Notes under the pieces: model-generated | What the model was told of the DNA's origin: nothing | What the model saw: the letters and a program-made list of their open reading frames with translations, nothing else | Database searches by the model: none | Shown: piece by piece, positions 1 to 5,157 of the stretch | Layout of the letters: each line of letters starts with the position of its first letter | How positions within the stretch are numbered: the stretch's first letter is position 1 | Translations under genes and position numbers: made by a program | From: PALSA-1006 sp037140475 | GTDB lineage: Bacteria > Pseudomonadota > Gammaproteobacteria > Burkholderiales > Gallionellaceae | Direction: 5' to 3' | Assembly: GCA_037140475.1 (NCBI GenBank) | Contig: JBAXEJ010000107.1 | Span: 1-5,943 of the forward strand | Length of the DNA: 5,943 nt

Positions 1-140
1 GTTGAAGCTTGTTTTACTGATCTCTACGGTAACCTTTTATCTTGAGGCAATGCGTGCCTGCAATTTTGGAGGTGACTTATTTCGATTGATGAACGAAGTG
101 ATTGGGGATGTGGCTTGAGTTGTATCTGGGGAGGCGTACC
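1..140. other. Left-edge stretch with no recognised gene
   Basis: No gene can be supported here. The second frame is open from the window edge and ends at a TGA at 116-118 after 38 codons. It could be the tail of a gene lying mostly outside the window, but an open frame of this length is not rare by chance and I do not recognise its residues. Inside it lies a full Shine-Dalgarno-like run, GGAGGTGA at 68-75. The nearest ATG (89-91) is 13 nt away and would encode only nine residues. Confidence 0.3.
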
Positions 141-177
141 ATGCGAACATCATCAACATCACTTAAGGAGAATGATC

Positions 178-249
178 ATGGCCAAAGGACAGCAGAAGAA
201 AAACAAAGAAGCAAAAAAACCTAAGAAGAAACCGACGCCTGCTATTTGA
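178..249 (+). CDS. Small lysine-rich peptide of unknown function (23 aa)
   Basis: This is a 23-residue, very basic peptide beginning MAKGQQKKNKEAKKPKKK, with nine lysines and a short Pro/Thr/Ala tail. The start is set by AAGGAG at 165-170, which lies 7 nt before the ATG at 178; the in-frame ATG at 172 is only 1 nt from it and is too close. I recall short conserved hypothetical proteins in proteobacteria that open with MAKGQ...N.EAKKPKK, so I think it is a real gene, shorter than most relatives. No function is established; the charge would suit binding to nucleic acid or ribosomes, but that is speculation. It overlaps another micro-ORF (141-224) in a different frame. It has no membrane segment or signal peptide. 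Confidence 0.6.
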   Translation: MAKGQQKKNKEAKKPKKKPTPAI

Positions 250-340
250 ATTGTTCAGGGCGGGCTGTGCATAAGCGACACAATAGAAATCCTTCATTAA
301 CTGAGAGGTATAGTGAGCTGTGTGAGCGAGTGGACTACAA

Positions 341-586
341 ATGAGTTCAGATGAATCTAATACCTCAATTGATGCAGTCATGTGCCATTGCAGCGGCACC
401 AAGCGGGGAAATATTCAAAGCCTATTTGAGCAAGGTTTGGATGTGGATGCCATTTCCAGATGGACTGGCGCACTCTCTGGTTGTGGCGGTTGCGAATGGG
501 ATATTGCAGAGTTTCTGAAAGAACTTGCCGAACAACAAAACGCCACATCAGGACTGAACCGTGCTCAGGTGGGCCCCAGCAAATAA
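341..586 (+). CDS. BFD-like [2Fe-2S]-binding domain protein
   Basis: This 81-residue cytoplasmic protein carries a single BFD-like (Fer2_BFD) domain over residues 13-62. The four expected cluster ligands are present as C15-x-C17 and C48-x2-C51. The segment WTGALSGCGGC before helix EWDIAEFLKEL is the typical second half of the fold. The family binds a [2Fe-2S] cluster and includes bacterioferritin-associated ferredoxin, the central domain of assimilatory nitrite reductases and stand-alone proteins like this one. It is longer than E. coli Bfd (64 aa) and diverges from it, so a role in iron release from bacterioferritin should not be assumed. The tail after residue 66 is polar and probably disordered. 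An in-frame stop at 323-325 means the ATG at 341 is the first ATG of the frame. The upstream Shine-Dalgarno is weak. TATAGT at 309-314 could be a -10 element, but I see no matching -35. No redox partner gene is adjacent. Confidence 0.85.
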   Translation: MSSDESNTSIDAVMCHCSGTKRGNIQSLFEQGLDVDAISRWTGALSGCGGCEWDIAEFLKELAEQQNATSGLNRAQVGPSK

Positions 587-659
587 CAATCGAATCTCCC
601 TACCAACCCAGACTGCACCTGCGAGCAACTTCGGCCACTCGGTCAAACTACGATATGGC

Positions 660-1208
660 TCACACACCCACCGCACGTATCCGGTCAATTTTTTCCACAA
701 CCGCCTGATAGAGATCATGGTCTGAATCAGGGTTATTGCGGTCTGGATGATGAGCACTACGGATCTTTCTCAGTTGCGTCATACAGTCTGGCAGGTCATG
801 TACCTTGGTCACTCGGTCTCCGTTTTTGACCATCATGCGCTGAAGCTCAGCTTCTGCACCTTCGCGTGTGTCATATAGCTTCTTGTTACCCAGACGCCAG
901 CCATCTTGGTTCTTGCGTGGGGATTGTTTTTCCTTACCATCAAACCAGATCCATTTGCCGGTATCGGGATCCTGTTCAAAATTAACAGTGGTGACGACGT
1001 AGGTGTAATCAGGCGGCTCAATTTCCTTGGCGAATAGGTTGATGACCTTGCTAACAGTCGCCACTGTCGCTAGGTAATACGCGCCAGCCTCATGTGGGCT
1101 GAAAGCGCTACTGTCTGTTACCTTGGCACTGAGATGTGTTGGCTCAGTATTGCTTGATGAATTCATTGCAGCCATGCGGCTAAGTGCTTTGCGTTGTGCG
1201 TTGGTCAC
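660..1208 (-). CDS. Unrecognised 182-aa protein with C-terminal J-domain-like HPD segment
   Basis: I do not recognise this protein as a whole. Residues 1-35 are polar and Ser/Asn/Thr-rich. Residues 36-135 form a mixed region with a Trp/Gly/Lys-rich stretch (GKWIWFDGKEKQ, DGWRLGNKKLYDT) followed by a likely helix, GAEAELQRMM. The last 40 residues resemble helices II and III of a J domain: LRKIRSAHHPDRNNP has the HPD tripeptide at 154-156, and LYQAVVEKIDRIRA would be helix III. J domains stimulate Hsp70 (DnaK) ATPase through HPD. Helix I is not obvious here and there is no G/F region, zinc centre or client-binding domain, so a DnaK partnership is an inference. The start is GTG at 1208, supported by AAGGAG (plus coordinates 1217-1222) 8 nt upstream. 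The gene follows the VOC gene on the same strand after about 50 nt, with a palindrome between them, and ends tail-to-tail with the BFD-like gene. Confidence 0.7.
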   Translation of the reverse strand: MTNAQRKALSRMAAMNSSSNTEPTHLSAKVTDSSAFSPHEAGAYYLATVATVSKVINLFAKEIEPPDYTYVVTTVNFEQDPDTGKWIWFDGKEKQSPRKNQDGWRLGNKKLYDTREGAEAELQRMMVKNGDRVTKVHDLPDCMTQLRKIRSAHHPDRNNPDSDHDLYQAVVEKIDRIRAVGV

Positions 1209-1241
1209 TGGTATTGCTCCTTAAATATTTGTTGAAACTCT

Positions 1242-1274
1242 CTGGGAGCAGCCCTGACTCAGGGATGCTCCCAG
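1242..1274. repeat. Near-perfect 33-nt palindrome over the VOC gene stop codon
   Basis: Arms CTGGGAGCA (1242-1250) and TGCTCCCAG (1266-1274) are exact reverse complements. Inside them, CCCTGA (1252-1257) and TCAGGG (1259-1264) also pair exactly, leaving one G/A mismatch and a single central C. The minus-strand TGA of the VOC gene (1259-1261) lies within the inner arm. Neither strand has a clear T-run right after the stem, so it is a weak fit to an intrinsic terminator. It could still stabilise the 3' end of the VOC mRNA or partly attenuate read-through into the next gene on the minus strand. Confidence 0.7.
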
Positions 1275-1657
1275 CTCTTATAAACCGCCTCCAAGCTGTA
1301 TCCGTCTGGATCAAATACATTTGCGGCGTAGTAACGGGGATCGTAGTGCAAACGAGCCCCAGGTGCTCCATTATCAGTGGCTCCTGCAGCGATGGCGGCC
1401 ACATAGAATGCATCTACCGCTTCAACGCTATTTGCAACGAATCCAATATGGGTTGCTCTTGCATCAGCATCGCCCTGTCTTAACCAGAAAAAAACACGAC
1501 CGTTTGCTCCGAACCCTTTCAAGTCAGGATGTCCAGGTGGACCGCTGGCTCCGTCATAGTCGATGGCATGGGTAATACCGAGAGTAGCCAAGACCCTCTC
1601 GTAAAAATCTATTGATTGCTTCAGCTTGGTGACTGAGATGAAGACGTGATCCAGCAT
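1259..1657 (-). CDS. VOC family protein (glyoxalase/bleomycin-resistance/dioxygenase fold)
   Basis: This 132-residue protein has two beta-alpha-beta-beta-beta modules of the vicinal oxygen chelate fold. The first module starts MLDHVFISVTKLKQSIDFYE, with the usual first-strand histidine at position 4 and FYE on helix 1. The second starts ATHIGFVANSVEAVDAFY and ends FDPDGYSLEAVYK, where the Glu of SLEAVYK sits at the usual metal-ligand position. His4, the second-module His of THIGF and that Glu could bind a divalent metal, as in glyoxalase I and fosfomycin- or bleomycin-resistance proteins. The substrate cannot be read from the sequence. A TTG four codons upstream (1669) is possible, but MLDH aligns with the normal family start and neither candidate has a strong Shine-Dalgarno. 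It is probably cytoplasmic, as no signal peptide is present. The stop codon is embedded in a palindrome. Confidence 0.88.
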   Translation of the reverse strand: MLDHVFISVTKLKQSIDFYERVLATLGITHAIDYDGASGPPGHPDLKGFGANGRVFFWLRQGDADARATHIGFVANSVEAVDAFYVAAIAAGATDNGAPGARLHYDPRYYAANVFDPDGYSLEAVYKSWEHP

Positions 1658-1690
1658 AGTTATGCCCAATTTATTGTTTAGCAGTTGCGC

Positions 1691-1711
1691 CTACGATGCC
1701 GAGCTGCGGAC
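1691..1711. repeat. Direct repeat, copy 1
   Basis: CTACGATG (1691-1698) is followed at once by CCGAGCTGCGGAC (1699-1711). Both blocks recur in the same order about 66-78 nt downstream, where 13 extra bases separate them. The copies sit in the non-coding gap between the VOC gene and the tRNA terminator. Function unknown. Confidence 0.6.
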
Positions 1712-1756
1712 CTCTTCGGTTTCACCAACGTGTAACTTCGGCAACCCTTGCTACGA

Positions 1757-1789
1757 CTACGATGGCATGGTTTATACCGAGCTGCGGAC
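1757..1789. repeat. Direct repeat, copy 2 (split by a 12-nt insert)
   Basis: CTACGATG (1757-1764) and CCGAGCTGCGGAC (1777-1789) match the two blocks of the first copy exactly, but a 12-nt segment lies between them. A further partial CTACGA immediately precedes this copy at 1751. The arrangement suggests local duplication and divergence; no known mobile-element end was recognised. Confidence 0.6.
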
Positions 1790-1816
1790 TTTCGAAATTA
1801 TGCTCACCCGAAAACT

Positions 1817-1839
1817 AAAAAACCACCCGCAAAGGTGGT
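1817..1839 (-). terminator. Intrinsic terminator of tRNA-Asn
   Basis: On the minus strand ACCACC, loop TTTGCG and GGTGGT form a six-base-pair stem followed directly by a run of T (plus-strand A-run ending at 1817). This is a textbook rho-independent terminator. It lies about 55 nt past the tRNA 3' end and reads in the tRNA direction. Confidence 0.85.
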
Positions 1840-1892
1840 CAAATAGTCCGTGCATATCACTGTAACAACCTGAAAATACACGTTAAATTCAG

Positions 1893-1968
1893 TGGCTCCC
1901 CGACCTGGACTCGAACCAGGGACCTGCGGATTAACAGTCCGTCGCTCTACCGACTGAGCTATCAGGGA
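1893..1968 (-). tRNA. tRNA-Asn(GTT)
   Basis: This is a 76-nt tRNA with the full cloverleaf on the minus strand. Acceptor arms TCCCTGA and TCGGGGA pair over seven positions with one T-G wobble, followed by discriminator G and an encoded CCA. The D loop contains AGTCGGTAGA, the anticodon stem-loop reads GGACTGTTAATCC with anticodon GTT (plus positions 1933-1935), and the T arm is CCTGGTTCGAGTCCAGG. The anticodon at canonical position 34-36 and the similarity to E. coli tRNA-Asn make the identity secure. It has its own promoter and terminator and lies downstream of the lexA-type gene on the same strand. Confidence 0.98.
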
Positions 1969-1982
1969 ATTGAGAGGCGCGC

Positions 1983-2011
1983 ATACTAATCGCTATGAAT
2001 CTCTTGGTCAA
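1983..2011 (-). promoter_or_regulatory. Promoter of tRNA-Asn
   Basis: The minus strand has TTGACC (2006-2011), a 17-nt spacer and TAGTAT (1983-1988), a good sigma-70-type pair. The bases after the -10 element are GCGCGCC, the GC-rich discriminator typical of stringently controlled stable-RNA promoters. An A/T-rich tract at about 2012-2036 just upstream could act as an UP element. The predicted start near 1976 leaves a leader of about 8 nt before the mature tRNA. Confidence 0.75.
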
Positions 2012-2042
2012 ATACTTTTTAGATTTTTGAAAAATCCGAAGG

Positions 2043-2618
2043 CTACTTATATTTACGGAACTGCCCTACGACGACACCAAAAATTTCTAAATCAGTTTTT
2101 GGGCGAATGATCGGATAAGCGGGATTGGCAGGAATTAAAATGAACTTACCCTTTTCCAGCCCCAAAGTTTTAAGGGTGAATTCGTTATCGACAATGGCAA
2201 CTACCATGTCGCCAGCACGAGCTGGGCCACGCTTTTCAACCACAACCGTATCGCCAGGCATAATGCCTGCATCAATCATTGAATCACCTTTAACGTTGAT
2301 TAATACGGTACTGGAAGGAGATTCAACCAGATATTCATCGATCGTCAGTGTATCGTGGCGAGAATCATCTGCTTGCCGAGGTGAACCAGCTTGTACGCTA
2401 TCAAATATTGGGCGCTCAAAAAAACGCTTACCTGGTTTGAGACGTTTTTCTGGAGTGGATTCTAGATAGCCTTGCAATTTTAATCTTGCAATCAAAGCCG
2501 CTACGGGCGATTTCGATTTAAGCCCCAACAGAGACATAATAGTGGAGTACGGTGGCAACACGTTGTTGTCCGCGTAATAGTCCTGTAGCTTGGCGAGGTA
2601 GGTTGCGTCATTACTCAT
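2043..2618 (-). CDS. lexA: LexA-type SOS repressor (S24 self-cleaving protease)
   Basis: This 191-residue protein has a winged helix-turn-helix at about 6-55 and a C-terminal S24 latent protease. The self-cleavage bond is Ala77-Gly78 (VQAGSP), the nucleophile is Ser113 (VKGDSMIDAG) and the general base is Lys150 (EFTLKTL). The Ser-Lys spacing of 37 equals that of E. coli LexA (Ser119/Lys156). LexA represses DNA-repair genes until RecA filaments trigger autocleavage. UmuD is excluded because it lacks the DNA-binding domain. The recognition-helix region KSKSPVAALIARLKLQG looks closer to Bacillus LexA (ASSSTVHGHLARL) than to the E. coli protein, which fits the operator seen upstream. The protein is slightly shorter than E. 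coli LexA (202). The ATG at 2618 has no Shine-Dalgarno; a predicted start of transcription within a few bases suggests a leaderless mRNA. It is divergent from parE. Whether it is the host's sole or main LexA cannot be told from this window. Confidence 0.9.
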   Translation of the reverse strand: MSNDATYLAKLQDYYADNNVLPPYSTIMSLLGLKSKSPVAALIARLKLQGYLESTPEKRLKPGKRFFERPIFDSVQAGSPRQADDSRHDTLTIDEYLVESPSSTVLINVKGDSMIDAGIMPGDTVVVEKRGPARAGDMVVAIVDNEFTLKTLGLEKGKFILIPANPAYPIIRPKTDLEIFGVVVGQFRKYK

Positions 2619-2626
2619 GGATCGGT

Positions 2627-2655
2627 AAGATATAGAACGAACGTTCCGAAGTCAA
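2627..2655 (-). promoter_or_regulatory. Promoter of the lexA-type gene
   Basis: Reading the minus strand, TTGACT (2650-2655) and TATCTT (2627-2632) are separated by 17 nt, five of six and four of six matches to the sigma-70 consensus. The palindromic operator lies entirely inside the spacer, so bound repressor would block RNA polymerase. The start of transcription should fall at about 2619-2621, next to the ATG at 2618. Confidence 0.65.
2635..2646. promoter_or_regulatory. Putative LexA operator GAAC-N4-GTTC
   Basis: GAACGAACGTTC is symmetric at 10 of 12 positions and matches the GAAC-N4-GTTC core of Gram-positive SOS boxes. A second, overlapping perfect palindrome, GAACGTTC, occupies 2639-2646. 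It sits between the -35 and -10 elements of the lexA-type gene, 17 nt from its ATG and about 43 nt from the parE ATG. Autoregulation is the likely role; an effect on parE is possible but unproven. No CTG-N10-CAG box of the E. coli type was seen here. Confidence 0.7.
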
Positions 2656-2689
2656 TATCCAATTTTAGTTTCATCAATACGAATCAAAA

Positions 2690-4654
2690 ATGGCAAATAA
2701 CAAATACGACGAATCTAGTTTCAAAGTTCTGCGCGGCCTAGAGCCAGTGCGCCAACGGCCGGGGATGTACACCAACCTCGAGTCTCCCAACCACCTAATC
2801 GCTGAAGTCGTCGATAACGCGTGCGATGAAGCCTTAGCCAATTACGCCAAGAACATCAGTGTCATCGCGCATATCGATGGCTCGGTATCAGTGCAGGACG
2901 ATGGACGCGGCATCCCTGTTGGACTCCATCCAGAAGAAGGCGTTTCAGTTGTCGAAGTGGCTTTCACTGTGTTGCATTCCGGTGGAAAATTCGATAAAGA
3001 CTCAGGTGGCGCCTATAAATTTGCAGGTGGCTTGCATGGTGTCGGGGTGGCCGTCACTAATGCACTTTCTACCAAAGTCGAAGTCACTGTTTATCGAGAT
3101 AGTGGCGAACATTTCATCCGCTTTATTGATGGCGTGGCGGCAGCTCCCGTGGCCCGCATTGGCGATTGCCCGAAAAAGCGAAGCGGTACCATGGTGCGAG
3201 CTTGGCCCAATCCAAAATACTTCGACGTACCCAACATCATCCTGCCGCAACTAGAGCGGTCATTGCGTTCCAAGGCGGTTTTACTGCCGGGTGTAAAAGT
3301 CACGTTGTTCACAGAAAAAACAGGCGAAACGCGCACTTGGACTTACCCAGATGGTTTGCGCGGCTATCTAAATGAAGCCATGACCGAACAAGAAATGGCT
3401 GTGCCAATTTTCGCCATGGAAAAATTTATTCCAAAAGGTGGCGATAGTGGTTATGCCGAAGGTGAAGGTGCTGCTTGGGCTATCGTGTGGGCAGCGGAAG
3501 GCCAAATAGTGCGTGAATCTTACGTCAACCTCATTCCAACTTGGAATGGTGGCACGCATGACTCGGGCTTACGCGATGGCGTATTTAATGCCGTGAAAAG
3601 TTTTGCCGAGTTGCACGGTTTACTTCCCAAAGGGGTGAAGCTCGTGCCTGAAGATGTGTTCTCTCGCGCAAGTTTCGTGCTGTCGGCAAAAGTGCTTGAT
3701 CCTCAATTCCAAGGTCAAACCAAAGACAAGCTTGTCTCTCGCGACGCCTTACGCCTCGTTTCTCTGATGGTGAAAGACCCACTCGATTTGTGGCTGAACG
3801 AGCATATCGACTTTGGTAAACGCATCACCGAGCTTGCCATCCAGCAAGCGCAAAGCCGTTTGCGTTCAGCGCAAAAAGTTGAAAAGAAAAAGGGCTCCTC
3901 CGTTGCCGTGCTCCCCGGAAAGCTCACTGATTGCAGCTCAAGCGACCCAACACGCACCGAGTTATTTTTGGTTGAAGGTGACTCCGCCGGTGGCTCCGCT
4001 AAGCAAGGACGTAACAAAGAATTTCAAGCCGTATTACCGTTGCGCGGCAAAGTACTTAACACCTTCGAAGTTGAGAAAGATCGTCTTTTTGCCAACAACG
4101 AAATTCACGACATCGCCGTCGCCATTGGCGTTGATCCACATGGGCCCGACGACACCGTTGATTTGTCAGGTATGCGTTACAGCGGCGTGTACATCATGGC
4201 CGATGCCGACGTGGACGGAGCGCACATCTCTACCCTGCTGCTCACCTTGTTCTTCCGCCATTTCTACCAAGTGGTGTTGGCGGGAAAAATTTATTTGGCA
4301 CAACCTCCCCTATTCCGTGTGGATGTGCCCGCACAAGGAAAGAAACCCATACGCAAAATATACGCACTTAATGAAGGCGAATTGCTAGGTATCGAAGACA
4401 GATTGCGTCAGGAAAAATTTCGCGAAGGCAGTTGGTCGATTTCTCGCTTCAAAGGCTTGGGCGAAATGAATGCCGAGCAACTGTGGGACACCACCCTCAA
4501 TCCCGACACACGTCGCTCATTACGCGTGAATGGTGCCGCAATTCCATTTAACGAAAATATGGAAATGTTCAACATGCTGATGGGCAAACACGAAGCCTCA
4601 ACCCGCCGTGCTTGGTTGGAATATCACGGCAACGAAGTTGAGGGAGATATTTGA
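2690..4654 (+). CDS. parE: DNA topoisomerase IV subunit B (ParE)
   Basis: This 654-residue subunit is the ATPase and Toprim half of topoisomerase IV, which with ParC (A2B2) decatenates replicated chromosomes and relaxes supercoils. The GHKL ATPase has EVVDNACDEAL (catalytic Glu39, Mg-ligand Asn43), DDGRGIPV (70-77) and GGLHGVGVAVTNALS (113-127). The transducer carries the QTK loop at 343-345. The Toprim domain has ELFLVEGDSAGG (Glu429) and DADVDG (505-510), followed by RFKGLGEMNAEQLWDTTLNP near the C-terminus. HPEEGV and the lack of the roughly 170-residue insertion of proteobacterial GyrB favour ParE over GyrB; length is close to E. coli ParE (630). The start aligns with known ParE, but the ATG has no Shine-Dalgarno, only A-rich sequence. 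It is divergent from lexA, sharing a 71-nt gap with the putative operator. parC does not follow; a toxin-antitoxin pair does. Confidence 0.97.
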   Translation: MANNKYDESSFKVLRGLEPVRQRPGMYTNLESPNHLIAEVVDNACDEALANYAKNISVIAHIDGSVSVQDDGRGIPVGLHPEEGVSVVEVAFTVLHSGGKFDKDSGGAYKFAGGLHGVGVAVTNALSTKVEVTVYRDSGEHFIRFIDGVAAAPVARIGDCPKKRSGTMVRAWPNPKYFDVPNIILPQLERSLRSKAVLLPGVKVTLFTEKTGETRTWTYPDGLRGYLNEAMTEQEMAVPIFAMEKFIPKGGDSGYAEGEGAAWAIVWAAEGQIVRESYVNLIPTWNGGTHDSGLRDGVFNAVKSFAELHGLLPKGVKLVPEDVFSRASFVLSAKVLDPQFQGQTKDKLVSRDALRLVSLMVKDPLDLWLNEHIDFGKRITELAIQQAQSRLRSAQKVEKKKGSSVAVLPGKLTDCSSSDPTRTELFLVEGDSAGGSAKQGRNKEFQAVLPLRGKVLNTFEVEKDRLFANNEIHDIAVAIGVDPHGPDDTVDLSGMRYSGVYIMADADVDGAHISTLLLTLFFRHFYQVVLAGKIYLAQPPLFRVDVPAQGKKPIRKIYALNEGELLGIEDRLRQEKFREGSWSISRFKGLGEMNAEQLWDTTLNPDTRRSLRVNGAAIPFNENMEMFNMLMGKHEASTRRAWLEYHGNEVEGDI

Positions 4655-4717
4655 TGGGTCGAATTTTTGTAAGCAAACTTGGGGCATAATGCAGAAAAAT
4701 TATCGGAGAATTCAATC

Positions 4718-4942
4718 ATGCCGTCGTTAATCATCGAACAACAAATGCAGCAGCAGTTTCATCAACTGGCCACAGAAACACAGCGGACAGAATCTGACAT
4801 CATCCATGAGGCATTGACAGGATACCTCGCCGCAGACCGGCACTATGTCGAAGTCTTAAAGCAGAGAATTGCTGCGGCTGACCGTGGTGAGTTCGCCAGT
4901 GACGCTGAGGTTGAAGCGTTCTTTGCGAAGCGCAGTGCGTAA
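4718..4942 (+). CDS. Ribbon-helix-helix antitoxin (ParD/CopG-like)
   Basis: This 74-residue protein has an N-terminal ribbon-helix-helix: strand PSLIIEQQ (2-9), helix at about 10-20, turn at 21-24 and helix ESDIIHEALTGYLA (25-38). A C-terminal helix region, LKQRIAAADRGEFASDAEVEAFFAKR, matches the toxin-wrapping tail of ParD/CopG-type antitoxins. Such proteins bind DNA as dimers, repress their own operon and neutralise a ParE/RelE-fold toxin. GGAGA (4705-4709) lies 8 nt before this ATG and decides the start; a TTG in frame at 4679 would add 13 residues without support. The stop TAA overlaps the next gene's ATG by one base (TAATG), the usual coupling in these modules. It looks intact, in contrast to its partner. 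Confidence 0.85.
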   Translation: MPSLIIEQQMQQQFHQLATETQRTESDIIHEALTGYLAADRHYVEVLKQRIAAADRGEFASDAEVEAFFAKRSA

Positions 4943-5157
4943 TGAAACTACGTTGGCTGACTGTTGCGCTTGATGACCTTCGCGGCATTGAAACCTATGT
5001 CGCCCAAGAAAATCCGGTTGCCGCACAACGAGTTGTTGCCAGCATACGCAATGAGACAAACGCTCTGATAAAGAATGGAGAGGTGCATATTCTCGCGGTT
5101 GTTCATACCTCACGTAGATGGCCGTATCAATTGTCAATGCTTAACAAACCGGATTAG
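4942..5157 (+). pseudogene. ParE/RelE-type toxin with internal deletion, probably inactive
   Basis: The 71-residue product starts like a ParE-superfamily toxin: strand MKLRWLTVALDDL, then two helices, GIETYVAQENP and AAQRVVASIRNETNALIKN. It then jumps directly to GEVHILAVVHTSRRWP (46-61), which is the last strand and conserved C-terminus of the family. The middle strands, normally with a GRxGRVxGTREL-like loop and a PYVVxYRV strand, are absent. Family members are usually about 95-100 residues, so roughly 30-35 residues are missing with the frame kept. A ten-residue tail (YQLSMLNKPD) follows RRWP. Without the central sheet the fold is unlikely to form, so loss of toxicity is inferred. The intact antitoxin overlaps it by one base. 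This toxin family (gyrase or ribosome poisons) is unrelated to topoisomerase subunit ParE upstream. Confidence 0.75.

Noticed and set aside
1658..1669. TTG start for the VOC protein
   Set aside because: The ATG at 1657 gives the standard VOC opening (MLDH), and TTG has no better ribosome binding site.
1681..1800. Integron attC-like or CRISPR-like repeat
   Set aside because: There are only two unequal copies, no conserved spacer length, no attC core-site pairing, and no cas or integrase gene.
1662..1865. Plus-strand 67-aa reading frame between the VOC gene and the tRNA
   Set aside because: It reads through the direct repeats and the tRNA terminator, has no ribosome binding site and no family-like sequence.
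1..1892. Genomic island inserted at the 3' end of tRNA-Asn
   Set aside because: No integrase gene, and no second copy of the tRNA 3' end (attachment repeat) was seen in the window.
2022..2036. GATTTTT-G-AAAAATC as a lexA terminator
   Set aside because: The stem is nearly all A/T with a one-base loop and no following T-run; an UP element for the tRNA promoter explains the A/T content better.
4654..4689. 11-codon ORF overlapping the parE stop (ATGA-type overlap)
   Set aside because: Too short, no recognisable residues, and the true next start has its own ribosome binding site downstream.
4679..4717. Extended TTG start for the antitoxin
   Set aside because: It adds residues that fit no ribbon-helix-helix N-terminus, while the ATG at 4718 has GGAGA at the right distance.
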